DNA from: a virus
Virus record (IMG/VR): IMGVR_UViG_3300022693_001195
Coordinates: 1 to 47,949 of that record
Length of the DNA: 47,949 nt
Direction: 5' to 3' (one strand)
The translations under genes and the position numbers were made by a program. The notes below the pieces were generated by a model. The model saw nothing but the letters and a program-made list of their open reading frames with translations, was not told where the DNA came from and did not search any database. Positions 32,372 through 40,463 of this stretch are shown piece after piece (the stretch's first letter is position 1; every line of letters begins with the position of its first letter).

Positions 32372-32981
32372 ACTGAAATGGTATCATTGGGTCGCGGTAA
32401 TTCCCCTCTCTATATTCTTCGTGGTTATAGGCTGGGGATTGTCGCTGGGCGCTATCATAGGCAATTCAAACATAGAGACACCTACGGTAACGGCATTCCC
32501 TGGCAGAGGACTTGCAACTGCCAGTCTCACTCCTGGTGATAATGCTGGTATTTACACAGCTATCGCAGGTGACAATGTTGACACTCTTGCATGGTACGGT
32601 AATTTTGGCACTGACGCTACTGACTTAACAGTTGAAATGGGTATTTACACTGTCAGAGACGATAGTATCCCTGACGTATTGATTGACTCGGCTTCCGTTA
32701 CAGTAAGTAGCGGCACAGACCAGTGGTGGCCAGTAGTTGTTAATATCCCGCTAACCGCTGGTGTGAAATATATTTGGACATGGGTTTCTAGGAATTCCCA
32801 TTCCTATGAAGGTCGCATATTTAGTTGTCTTGGCTGTGCTCCACAAACCATAATATCTGGAGGGGCTTTAGAGAGTCCTTGGAATGATTTTGGAACTGAC
32901 TTTGGGGTAGCGTTCTCTGGCTATGGATTCGTCTCAAATACTCCAGCGCCTACAGGTGATAGGGTGATGGTGTTAGATTGA
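32364..32981 (+). CDS. Membrane-anchored beta-sandwich protein
   Basis: 205 aa. N-terminal hydrophobic helix (AVIPLSIFFVVIGWGLSLGA, about 11-30) without a clear cleavage site, followed by a beta-rich domain with VEMGIYTVRDDSIPDVLIDS and a WTWVSRNSHSY aromatic patch, resembling carbohydrate-binding or receptor-binding sandwiches found in phage tails. No catalytic residues visible. Presence of a membrane anchor on a fibre-region protein is unusual. Confidence 0.6.
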   Translation: MTRLKWYHWVAVIPLSIFFVVIGWGLSLGAIIGNSNIETPTVTAFPGRGLATASLTPGDNAGIYTAIAGDNVDTLAWYGNFGTDATDLTVEMGIYTVRDDSIPDVLIDSASVTVSSGTDQWWPVVVNIPLTAGVKYIWTWVSRNSHSYEGRIFSCLGCAPQTIISGGALESPWNDFGTDFGVAFSGYGFVSNTPAPTGDRVMVLD

Positions 32982-34612
32982 AACAACTAGCTCTCACATT
33001 TCTAGGCTTCGTGTTGTTGCTCAGCATCGCGCATTCGGCTCCTCCCGATACTGTGCGAGTACGCTTTATTATAGATGATACAACATCTCTATCCGATGAC
33101 ACTATCCTTGGTAATTACATCGAGGACAGTCTTACTAATTCAGCGGTTGAATATATCGTGGATTACAGGGATGAGACTGATAACCCTTTTGAGACCGATT
33201 CATTTAATCTAGTGATTGTTTCTTATGGCAATGGAAACATCACTAGCGCTGAACATATCTGGTTACTCGACAGCGTTGTTAATGTACTGTCATATAACCG
33301 CCACAGCTCTAGTGGTTTGAAACTAGGCAATGGAAATGTTCTAGCGACCAACTTCAGAACAATGGCTCGACTAGATACTAGCTGGGTTAATAAGAACCGA
33401 AACTGTGGTTGGGATTCCGTGATAGTCTTTAGTCAAGTTGCTTTTGTATGGGAGTTGACTCTGGCTGGGTCAGGGTCGGTACAGAAGCTATACTTGCGTG
33501 ACTCATCTACTTTTAATAGCTCAACCTTCCAGAGAGATAATAATGATACGGCGCTCATAGTTTCGATTGACTCTAATCTGACACTGGATGACGGCTCAAC
33601 CTTATCTAAGGGCAGGTATCTCTACGATGGAACTATAGCTAATGGTAACTGCGCTCAATGTGATGAACTTGGCGCAGGGCAGGCTCTACGCTTCCTGAAT
33701 GAAGTGTTGTGGTGTGTAGGTGATACGTTACACAGGTTTAATCGCAAGAAAGTATTTGAGGGATACAACCTTACTCACTATTGGGCTGAATGGGGATTCA
33801 CTGGCCGTCACGAAGCCTATGGGAATAGTCCGACAGGTGGCGTGGCCATGCGTCTCGGCTTTGATGGTAATATACCTGATACTTCTTATTTCAAAGGCTT
33901 TGGCTATTGGTTCCTGCATGGAACTGAGACTGTGTTGGCTGGCTTACAAGTTGACTCTTCGTGGTTGAAGATGCCTGTAGCGCAGTTCTTTCAGAATAGT
34001 GATAACAATTACGGTTACCAATTTGATGTGGACTTATTCTTACTTGAACATAGCGCTAGTCCATTCAAGATATTCGACTTGAATCAAGACCCTATGAATA
34101 CAGCAGCTCAAGCTGATAGCACATTGGTGACTGACAGCCTGTCTATCACACGCTATGCTTTCAAGGGATATGATACGTTGTGGAGCGGTGGCGGTGTGAA
34201 GCAATCTCTGCCATTGGCTGGCACTGATTATAACGCCACTCTGTTTGCTACCCAGTTTTTAGATTCTACGACTTATGGTCACTTTGAGCTTTCAACTACT
34301 ACCGATACTGTGTACAAGGATGAAGTAGTATTTGTCATGCCTAATGTGACTATCGAGGACTGGAAGACCACTAACAATGGCTTCTTCTCTTTGACTGACT
34401 CGCAGGACGTTGATGTTACTACTTGTGATTGTGACATGGAGCTTGTGATGTCTGCTTCTAGTGATGTAAGTGGTACATTCCCTAGTCGTGGCAGGGAGAG
34501 CGCGGATAACGCCAAGACTTTAAGTGAAGATTTTGCTACTAGAATTATAGTGTGGACGCAGGATTCCGTAACAGTAACTGATTCAGGCTCAAGGGTAAAG
34601 GTTAAGAAATGA
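32978..34612 (+). CDS. Large exported fibre-like protein
   Basis: 544 aa from TTG 32978 (overlap TTGA with the previous stop). Signal peptide MKQLALTFLGFVLLLSIAHS then APPDT. The first 100 mature residues form an alpha/beta unit (VRVRFIIDDTTSLSDDTILG, then SFNLVIVSYGNGNITSAEHI), possibly a flavodoxin-like fold; the rest is D/S/T-rich beta. Place and composition suggest a tail spike or fibre part. Function not proven. Confidence 0.65.
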   Translation: MKQLALTFLGFVLLLSIAHSAPPDTVRVRFIIDDTTSLSDDTILGNYIEDSLTNSAVEYIVDYRDETDNPFETDSFNLVIVSYGNGNITSAEHIWLLDSVVNVLSYNRHSSSGLKLGNGNVLATNFRTMARLDTSWVNKNRNCGWDSVIVFSQVAFVWELTLAGSGSVQKLYLRDSSTFNSSTFQRDNNDTALIVSIDSNLTLDDGSTLSKGRYLYDGTIANGNCAQCDELGAGQALRFLNEVLWCVGDTLHRFNRKKVFEGYNLTHYWAEWGFTGRHEAYGNSPTGGVAMRLGFDGNIPDTSYFKGFGYWFLHGTETVLAGLQVDSSWLKMPVAQFFQNSDNNYGYQFDVDLFLLEHSASPFKIFDLNQDPMNTAAQADSTLVTDSLSITRYAFKGYDTLWSGGGVKQSLPLAGTDYNATLFATQFLDSTTYGHFELSTTTDTVYKDEVVFVMPNVTIEDWKTTNNGFFSLTDSQDVDVTTCDCDMELVMSASSDVSGTFPSRGRESADNAKTLSEDFATRIIVWTQDSVTVTDSGSRVKVKK

Positions 34613-37600
34613 TTAAAAAGATATTATTGGCATTAGGATTGTTGGCGTTTGGCGTAGGGGATGTTCAGGCGGCAGCTAACCTTGGTGCGAAAAAGGCTAC
34701 GGAGTTTGTTTCATTCTTTCTTAAGGCCGTTGACTCTGGTGGTATTAAACAGAAGCCTGACTCCGTACATATATTCACATATATTGACGAGGCGACTACT
34801 CCACAGATTACTTTGCGAAATACAGTATTCCCCTTTATTGGCGCCAATCCAGATATTCTGCCGATTGACACTACCAAAAGGCTGGGCGATACAATCTATC
34901 TGTTTTCGGACCAGATTCAAGACATTGACGGAACACCAACGCCTCCGACTTACGTACTCAAAATAAATGTCATATTCTTTACTGCTGGAATCCCTTGGGA
35001 TAATGAGGCGTATGTCCAAGTAATAGCTGATTCGTTGAATGAGTTCTCTAAGTTTACGTCCGCAACTGACTCTGTGGTTGTCAATGTCACTGCTGCCATA
35101 GCTTCCAACTTAACTGATTCCATCGCCTTCAGGACTTGGGATGAGATACTCACTGGTGGCACACATAATCTCAACAATAGCTCCGGACGCGACCTTCGTG
35201 AATTAGCCAAAGCAGGTCTTATACATACAGGACAAAGTGATAATACACCAGCAAACACCGTTTCTACAATATCACTTGAAAGTGGTGGTGGCTCCCCTAC
35301 GGCCTCAACAGTCAATAATTTTTATAATGGACAGCGGATTACGATTACTAGCGGTACTGGCTCCGACCAAGCTCCGAGGATTATAAGTGATTATATTGGT
35401 TCAAACCAATCGGCTGTGGTGGCCCCAGATTGGACAACTATTCCAGATGCAACAAGTGATTATAGTATCACGCCAGCCAATGTCCATGCAGAAACTCAGG
35501 CTGGCACTTATGCTGGTGGGGCGGTCTTCATTAGCCCTAACGGTGTGACTACGGCCAATATCGGAGTCGATGGTACATCACAGAGACCTATTGATGATGG
35601 TTCTTTAGCTAACGCAAGGCTCATAGCTGACGCTTTGAATCTTACTCATTTCACCCTGTCGGCTGGAGCCTCTATAACTCTGGACGCTAACTATGACCAA
35701 TGGAGATTTACGGGCGGCGGTTATTCTGTGGCTCTGGGCGGTCAGTCAATATCTGGGTCAAGATTCTTCAATGGGTTTATCTCTGGAGTCGGTACTGGCG
35801 CTAGTCGCATAGTTTTCACGAGTTGCCTCATGGGTGACATTGAAGCTCAGCCATTTGCTTTAATAAATTGTGGTCTCACGGGTCAAGTGAAGATGTCCGC
35901 GTCTGGAGCTTATCGCATCTTTGGTTCCAACGCTTCTGGTCCAAACGGTGAGGCTAGGATTAGTTTTGGAACGGGAGCGGGTGGCTCCCAAACTATAGTC
36001 CTAGAGGATTGGAACGGCAAGGTTGTTATCGATTCTATGGGCGTAGATGGCACCGACAGCTTACAGTTGGACGGCAGGGGGGTGCTACTCTTTGAAGCCT
36101 CTAACGTGGCAGGTGTTGTTGTTGCGAGAGGAATAGTTGATGTAGTTGATACATTGGGGGCTACACTTACAAGCGTGGATGAAGCTCTAGCAATAACGCT
36201 TCCAAAGGTTGCGAGTCATACTTCGGACTCTGCCTACCAGAAAGATACAGCAAGTGCTTTTGCGTTGGCTGGGAGTGTTGGTGAATTTATTAAAGATTCG
36301 CTTACTGGCGCTAGTTCAATTTTAGCCGCTGGGCAGTTCAGTAAGATCAGTGATTCGGTCTGGTTGAGGCTATTCGCTACTGTGGCTGGCTCTTATATCG
36401 ATTCGCTGATACTGGCTAGTGAGTTAGCGACTAAGGAGGAATTAGCGGGGGAGACCGCTGATTCTACATTAGACAGAGACACGAGCGCCATTTCCGTAGC
36501 TAATTCATTCGGCTTAATGCTCAAGGACACTTCAGCTTATCAGGGGGCCGCTGGTGGTGGTTCAGATACAACAGCTATTAGATTGATGATGATTAACAAT
36601 CTCGATTCGATGCACAGAGGGATAGCGGCCTTTACTGCTGATTCGATGCTTCAGGCTGATACGGCTGGTCATAATAATGTAGCTGGCTCAATGGGTGAAG
36701 CGATACCGCTTGGCAACTTTGCAAGCGCCGCTACTGTAGCTGATACATTCCTCAACAGAGACACGAGTGACATTTCTACGGCTAATTCATTCGGACTGAT
36801 GTTGAAAGATACCTCAGCCTACCAAGGAGCCGCCAGTGGGCTTACAACGGGTGCTATCGCTGAAGCTGTGCTAGACACAATGGAGGCGTCTGAAACTAGA
36901 GACATAAAATTCAATTCCCTAGTAATCTCTAATTCCACTGGCGATGCGGTCCAGTTCACTTCTACTGGTGGTGGCGGCGATGGATTGCAGGTAACTGGAC
37001 AAGGCGCTGGCGCTGGTCTTAACGCTGTTGGTGGTTCGCTAGGCTCAGGCTTCAAGGGCGCTGGAAGCACTGGGGGCGATGGTATGGAGCTGGTAGGTGG
37101 GCCTACTGGCGATGGTTTGAATGCTACTGGTGGAGCTACTAGCGGCAAGGGTATTAACGCTATTGGTGGTGGTAGTGGCGCTGGTTTGAATATCACTGGC
37201 GGCACTGGCTCGGTACACTCTATGTTGATTACTACTCAGAATGCCAATGGTAACGCCTTGACTCTAATACCTGCTGGTACAGGTAAGGCGATTGCAGCTG
37301 ATATAGATTCAGCGGCTTTTGCTGATGACTTTTGGGAGGCCGCACGTAATCTCCCCGATTCAATTCTAGGGTTGGTGGTAGATTCTGCCCTGCTATCAAA
37401 GATTGTAGGTTCGATGACTTGGGGCATTCCTTTTGTTACCAGTAATGACTCCTCACTGCTCAACCAACGCAAGACTAATCTGGCTGCTATGGGTTCGTCG
37501 GAGCAAAGCGCTATTGATTTACAGGACTTTGCGGACGATGGATATGACCCTGTTGGTGATACCATTAACTTGAACATCGCTAGTGGTGGCGGTGGTGGTT

Positions 37601-38292
37601 CTGATACTGCCGCCATTAGGATTATGATGGAGGCTGAGTTTGGAGTTGGTAGCTATGTCGGTATCAGCGGCTCGGCTGGTAGCGGCTCAAATGCTGTCGA
37701 GATTGGGGCATTGGACACTTCGGGAGTAGATTCATTGGTGTCGGGAGTGGCAATTACTGTTAAGACCTTAGCGGGCATTACCATAGGTGTCCAAACGACT
37801 CTCTCCAATGGCTTTACCCCCCCCTGGAACCTTAATGTTGACACGTTCATAGTCAGGGCTGGCGGCTTACAATCCGACCATTTCTGGTCTGAATCCTTTG
37901 ATACGATTGTTGTAGTTACTGACCCTGACACGTTCTTTACGCCAGGCTTCGATATAGAGATTATTGGCTCAGGTTCGCCTAGCCTGTGTGTTGTTTACGG
38001 TTTTGTCTTTGACATTCATGGCGACCCTGTTAAGGGCGTGAGCGTTAGCGCATTACTGAGAGGTCGTAATCTGATTGATACGGTTGGATTGAATATTATT
38101 TTTGCAACAACGGTTGACACGGTGACCAATGACACTGGATATTTCCAGATGGAGCTTATCAGGACTTCGACGTTTAACACTGGCGGCAGGTACTATATCA
38201 AGGCCGTTAAGGATGGGAATGAATTCTTGAAGATTCCAGCATATATAGTTCCTGATTCAGTTTCGCATAGAATTAGGTCAGATAGGAGATAA
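34609..38292 (+). CDS. Giant exported tail fibre/adhesin protein
   Basis: 1227 aa. Signal peptide MIKKILLALGLLAFGVGDVQ followed by A then AANLG. After a beta-rich N-terminal third, two similar modules occur (NSFGLMLKDTSAYQGA at about 627 and 724). A Gly-rich stretch with an 11-12 residue period (residues about 786-866) looks like a beta-solenoid or triple-strand fibre. The C-terminal 110 residues (VVYGFVFDIHGDPVKGVSVS to YIKAVKDGNEF) resemble a carboxypeptidase-regulatory/Ig-like domain. Probably the host-binding fibre. It has an 8-C run at about 37816-37823. Confidence 0.7.
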   Translation: MIKKILLALGLLAFGVGDVQAAANLGAKKATEFVSFFLKAVDSGGIKQKPDSVHIFTYIDEATTPQITLRNTVFPFIGANPDILPIDTTKRLGDTIYLFSDQIQDIDGTPTPPTYVLKINVIFFTAGIPWDNEAYVQVIADSLNEFSKFTSATDSVVVNVTAAIASNLTDSIAFRTWDEILTGGTHNLNNSSGRDLRELAKAGLIHTGQSDNTPANTVSTISLESGGGSPTASTVNNFYNGQRITITSGTGSDQAPRIISDYIGSNQSAVVAPDWTTIPDATSDYSITPANVHAETQAGTYAGGAVFISPNGVTTANIGVDGTSQRPIDDGSLANARLIADALNLTHFTLSAGASITLDANYDQWRFTGGGYSVALGGQSISGSRFFNGFISGVGTGASRIVFTSCLMGDIEAQPFALINCGLTGQVKMSASGAYRIFGSNASGPNGEARISFGTGAGGSQTIVLEDWNGKVVIDSMGVDGTDSLQLDGRGVLLFEASNVAGVVVARGIVDVVDTLGATLTSVDEALAITLPKVASHTSDSAYQKDTASAFALAGSVGEFIKDSLTGASSILAAGQFSKISDSVWLRLFATVAGSYIDSLILASELATKEELAGETADSTLDRDTSAISVANSFGLMLKDTSAYQGAAGGGSDTTAIRLMMINNLDSMHRGIAAFTADSMLQADTAGHNNVAGSMGEAIPLGNFASAATVADTFLNRDTSDISTANSFGLMLKDTSAYQGAASGLTTGAIAEAVLDTMEASETRDIKFNSLVISNSTGDAVQFTSTGGGGDGLQVTGQGAGAGLNAVGGSLGSGFKGAGSTGGDGMELVGGPTGDGLNATGGATSGKGINAIGGGSGAGLNITGGTGSVHSMLITTQNANGNALTLIPAGTGKAIAADIDSAAFADDFWEAARNLPDSILGLVVDSALLSKIVGSMTWGIPFVTSNDSSLLNQRKTNLAAMGSSEQSAIDLQDFADDGYDPVGDTINLNIASGGGGGSDTAAIRIMMEAEFGVGSYVGISGSAGSGSNAVEIGALDTSGVDSLVSGVAITVKTLAGITIGVQTTLSNGFTPPWNLNVDTFIVRAGGLQSDHFWSESFDTIVVVTDPDTFFTPGFDIEIIGSGSPSLCVVYGFVFDIHGDPVKGVSVSALLRGRNLIDTVGLNIIFATTVDTVTNDTGYFQMELIRTSTFNTGGRYYIKAVKDGNEFLKIPAYIVPDSVSHRIRSDRR
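36450..36830 (+). repeat. Internal duplicated module in the giant fibre gene
   Basis: Two blocks, near 36463-36551 and 36737-36834, encode almost the same peptide (DRDTSAISVANSFGLMLKDT versus NRDTSDISTANSFGLMLKDT, then SAYQGA). Third-position differences show an older duplication. A more diverged copy (SDSAYQKDTASAFALAGSVG) precedes them. Confidence 0.7.
36966..37210 (+). repeat. Glycine-rich fibre repeat
   Basis: About seven copies of a unit of 11-12 residues with the form G-x-G-L-x-A-x-G-G, for example GAGLNAVGG, GDGLNATGG and GAGLNITGG. The DNA is GGT/GGC-rich. Such stretches are typical of fibre shafts. Confidence 0.75.
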
Positions 38293-38793
38293 ATGTATCG
38301 TTTAGGCAAAAGGTCGAGAGAAAAACTCTCTGAATGCCACCCGATATTTAAGGTCATACTTGAGGACTTGATTCAGTACATAGACTTCTCGATAATAGAG
38401 GGCCACAGGGGTCGTGAGGCCCAAGAGCTTGCGTACAGTAAGGGATTGAGTCAACTGCACTTCGGGTTCAGTAAGCACAACTCACAGCCCTCGGACGCTA
38501 TCCATGTGGTTCCGTATCCGATTGATTGGGGTGAACTTACCCTCTCGGAACTTTATGAGAGTGTTAAGAGTGGGGATGTTTCGCTAGACGAGTTCGTGGA
38601 GAAGTTGCACAAGTGGAAGGTTGCTTATGGTAGGTTTTCCTTTTTGGCGGGCCAGTTTATTGCGGTAGGTCTTAAGCATGGCGCTATAATACGTTGGGGC
38701 GGAGATTGGGATAGCGATGGAGAATTAAGTGATAATAGGTGGAATGATTTATGCCACTTTGAGTTACTGGAAATAAAGAAGGAGGATTCATAA
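38293..38793 (+). CDS. Endolysin, M15 (VanY/L-Ala-D-Glu)-type peptidase
   Basis: 166 aa. Cell-wall peptide hydrolase that cleaves peptidoglycan cross-bridge stems at lysis. The zinc site shows SKHNSQPSDAIHVVPYPIDW (about 60-79) and a late His in NDLCHFELL (H155). In the phage M15 relatives I recall, the position of H71 (AIHVVPYP) is usually Asp, and H62 plus H155 are the other ligands. R-x-W-G-G-D-W at 134-139 is typical. Position just before the holin supports lysis. Whether His can replace Asp is inference. Confidence 0.85.
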   Translation: MYRLGKRSREKLSECHPIFKVILEDLIQYIDFSIIEGHRGREAQELAYSKGLSQLHFGFSKHNSQPSDAIHVVPYPIDWGELTLSELYESVKSGDVSLDEFVEKLHKWKVAYGRFSFLAGQFIAVGLKHGAIIRWGGDWDSDGELSDNRWNDLCHFELLEIKKEDS

Positions 38794-39107
38794 TGGAAGC
38801 GCTTAAACCACTAACAGACATGTTGTTGAAAATGGGCACCAGCCTTGAGATACTGACGTCTGTGTCAGCGGCTACTTTCGTGATCGTCGCGGCTCTGAGG
38901 TTAAAATTGCCTAGCGATTGGACGGAAGGCCAGCTTAGTAATGCTATAGCGTTAGTTGTCAGCCTTGTATTATCGTTTGGGTTTGTCGAACAGGGAAACC
39001 TTATTGGTCTGGCCGTTACTGCTATCGGCGCATGGCTACTCCCAGCGTTGGCCCAAGGCGCGATGAAGGGCACAAGTCTAGAGATGAAACGTAACGGCTC
39101 AAAGTAA
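38793..39107 (+). CDS. Putative holin
   Basis: 104 aa with two to three hydrophobic segments (LTSVSAATFVIVAALRL; NAIALVVSLVLSFGFVEQ; LIGLAVTAIGAWLLPALA) and a charged tail (KGTSLEMKRNGSK). Placement directly after the endolysin, overlapping by one base, and small size fit a holin that forms membrane lesions to release the endolysin. Preceded by AAGGAGG. Class undetermined. Confidence 0.7.
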   Translation: MEALKPLTDMLLKMGTSLEILTSVSAATFVIVAALRLKLPSDWTEGQLSNAIALVVSLVLSFGFVEQGNLIGLAVTAIGAWLLPALAQGAMKGTSLEMKRNGSK

Positions 39108-39143
39108 AAGAATGGTCACGATAACTAACTAAAGGAGATTCAC

Positions 39144-39695
39144 ATGAAACGATTTCTAACAACTATTGGCTTGGCGTTGTGTCTTTTAGCATCATATCCA
39201 GAGGATACCGATGCAAAAGAAGGTCGATTTACCTTCTACGGTAACTTGGCCGCAACGAGTCAAGCAGGCAACGACTTCAGTCTGACCGAGAATGTATCTG
39301 GAGCTTTTGGCTTTGGAGTTAAGTACGCGATGGACGGTAATAATAGCTTCCGTGTTTTAGCGGGATTACGTAGAGTTGAAATGCCTCTAACTGATGGTCC
39401 AGGCATGGGCAAGGTTCAGTCTGCACAGATTGGCCTTGAGAAGGTTTACGACCTTAGGTTTAAGAAGGGGTTTCTACAAAACACTTCATTGGTTCTTAGG
39501 ATATCTGGCAGTGACGCTATGAATGACAGCGACGACTTTGACCTTGTAGGTGGCATTGGTATTGAAAAGAAGCTGAACGTAGAAAAGGGAGCTGCTACCA
39601 TATCGGTAATGCCTTACATGGATATTACCGATGTAGAGGGCGGCAACATAATCAGCATAGGGTTCCAGTTTAATATACGTCCACCAATCCAATAA
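39144..39695 (+). CDS. Phage-encoded outer-membrane-type beta-barrel
   Basis: 183 aa. Signal peptide MKRFLTTIGLALCLLASYPE followed by DTDA then KEGRF. The mature part alternates polar and hydrophobic/aromatic residues in about eight strands: RFTFYGNLAATSQ, GAFGFGVKYAM, SFRVLAGLRRVEM, VQSAQIGLEKVYDL, NTSLVLRISGSD, DLVGGIGIEKKL, ATISVMPYMDI, and NIISIGFQFNIRPP at the C-terminus. This is the shape of an 8-strand OmpA/OmpX-like barrel. A strong AAAGGAGAT site precedes it. A role in superinfection exclusion or host surface change is inference. Confidence 0.7.
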   Translation: MKRFLTTIGLALCLLASYPEDTDAKEGRFTFYGNLAATSQAGNDFSLTENVSGAFGFGVKYAMDGNNSFRVLAGLRRVEMPLTDGPGMGKVQSAQIGLEKVYDLRFKKGFLQNTSLVLRISGSDAMNDSDDFDLVGGIGIEKKLNVEKGAATISVMPYMDITDVEGGNIISIGFQFNIRPPIQ

Positions 39696-39706
39696 GGAGA
39701 CATACC

Positions 39707-39814
39707 ATGCCATCACATACTAAAACTGAGCGTGCTAAGAAGAAGCCGCCCAAGACATCACACAAGACATCACATACGACTGTTAAGAAGAAGCCTACGC
39801 GCAGAAAGCAGTAG
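39707..39814 (+). CDS. 35-aa strongly basic peptide
   Basis: ATG 39707 is preceded by AATAAGGAGACATACC, a strong ribosome site. The peptide has 13 Lys/Arg and one acidic residue (AKKKPPKTSHKTSHTTVKKK in the middle, RRKQ at the end), with a short TSHKTSH repeat. Such a charge could bind DNA or nucleoid. No family recognised. Confidence 0.65.
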   Translation: MPSHTKTERAKKKPPKTSHKTSHTTVKKKPTRRKQ

Positions 39815-39816
39815 CT

Positions 39817-39882
39817 ATGGATGACCAAGAAGCTGAAATGTTGGGAATAATGCTTGACGACGATGAATACTTTGATGTATAA
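39817..39882 (+). CDS. 21-aa strongly acidic peptide
   Basis: Follows the basic peptide by 2 bases. MDDQEAEMLGIMLDDDEYFD plus V contains 9 Asp/Glu and no basic residue. Start has no clear ribosome site of its own, but re-initiation after the preceding stop is possible. It could pair electrostatically with the basic peptide. Confidence 0.4.
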   Translation: MDDQEAEMLGIMLDDDEYFDV

Positions 39883-39942
39883 TGTATCAGGTAGAATCCT
39901 AAGTCCACACTGGGGAATGTATTTATTGTTACTTTTTTGCAT

Positions 39943-39977
39943 GCCACCCTCATCGTCCTAGCGGCGGTGGGGGCTTT
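39943..39977 (+). terminator. Possible terminator at the end of the late operon
   Basis: CCACC (39943-39947) pairs with GGTGG (39965-39969), followed after GGGC by TTTTAT. The stem is short and the loop is 17 bases, so it is weak. It lies where rightward late and leftward early transcripts meet. The rest of 39883-40031 holds no gene I can support. Confidence 0.3.
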
Positions 39978-40031
39978 TATAGCTAGCATCGTTCACGGGT
40001 TACGGCTCGATGTCCGCGTTTAAGGCCGCTC

Positions 40032-40202
40032 TCAATTTTCCTCTGGATTATTGGGGGTGGCCTTATTGGTTTGGGTGTCTGGATTTGGGGTAGAGGTTAG
40101 GAAGGGCATAATGACATTGTCTCTTGAACCATCAGTATAATCTATCGCAATAGGATTCCCGTCTTTGTCTCGAATGACTTCTTTGATAAGTTTTTCTTTC
40201 AT
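40032..40202 (-). CDS. 56-aa hypothetical protein, distal end of the early unit
   Basis: MKEKLIKEVIRDKDGNPIAI leads into a polar, Asn/Pro/Thr-rich tail (TSTPNPDTQTNKATPNNPEE). Start 40202 lies 18 bases after the 80-aa gene's stop, with AACGGG just upstream. It resembles short phage proteins with an IRDKDGNPIA motif. Function unknown. Confidence 0.6.
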   Translation of the reverse strand: MKEKLIKEVIRDKDGNPIAIDYTDGSRDNVIMPFLTSTPNPDTQTNKATPNNPEEN

Positions 40203-40220
40203 CCCGTTATACCTTTCGTG

Positions 40221-40463
40221 CTAGAGTTTACCCGACAGCTTCCTGTCTTCCGTTTGTTCGGAGGATGGGGGGTCTTTGTCTAACGTCCATGCTGGCGGTG
40301 GTACGTCCGCTATCAATACCCCAAACCAGAACCAAGCAAAGCCTGCAAATAAAAGAGCAATGTTTATATTGTCACTGAACATCCCAATTACGAACAGCGG
40401 CATTGGAGCCATTGCCATCATAGTCCACCCTATAACTTTCTTAATCTTCATCTCCCCCACCAA
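40221..40463 (-). CDS. Small membrane protein
   Basis: 80 aa with two hydrophobic helices (VIGWTMMAMAPMPLFVIGMF about 8-27 and ALLFAGFAWFWFGVLIA about 33-50) and a polar Pro-rich tail. Overlaps the upstream gene by 16 bases. Not recognised. Part of an exported/membrane cluster at the end of the early unit. Confidence 0.7.
   Translation of the reverse strand: MVGEMKIKKVIGWTMMAMAPMPLFVIGMFSDNINIALLFAGFAWFWFGVLIADVPPPAWTLDKDPPSSEQTEDRKLSGKL

Noticed and set aside
36966-37210. CRISPR-like repeat array
   Set aside because: The repeats are short, lie in frame and encode glycine-rich protein units with no constant repeat or unique spacers.
34609-38292. Diversity-generating retroelement target
   Set aside because: No reverse transcriptase gene or template repeat is visible anywhere in the window.
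39795-39989. 64-codon minus-strand frame at the end of the late operon
   Set aside because: It runs antisense through the basic and acidic peptides and lacks a ribosome site or recognisable content.
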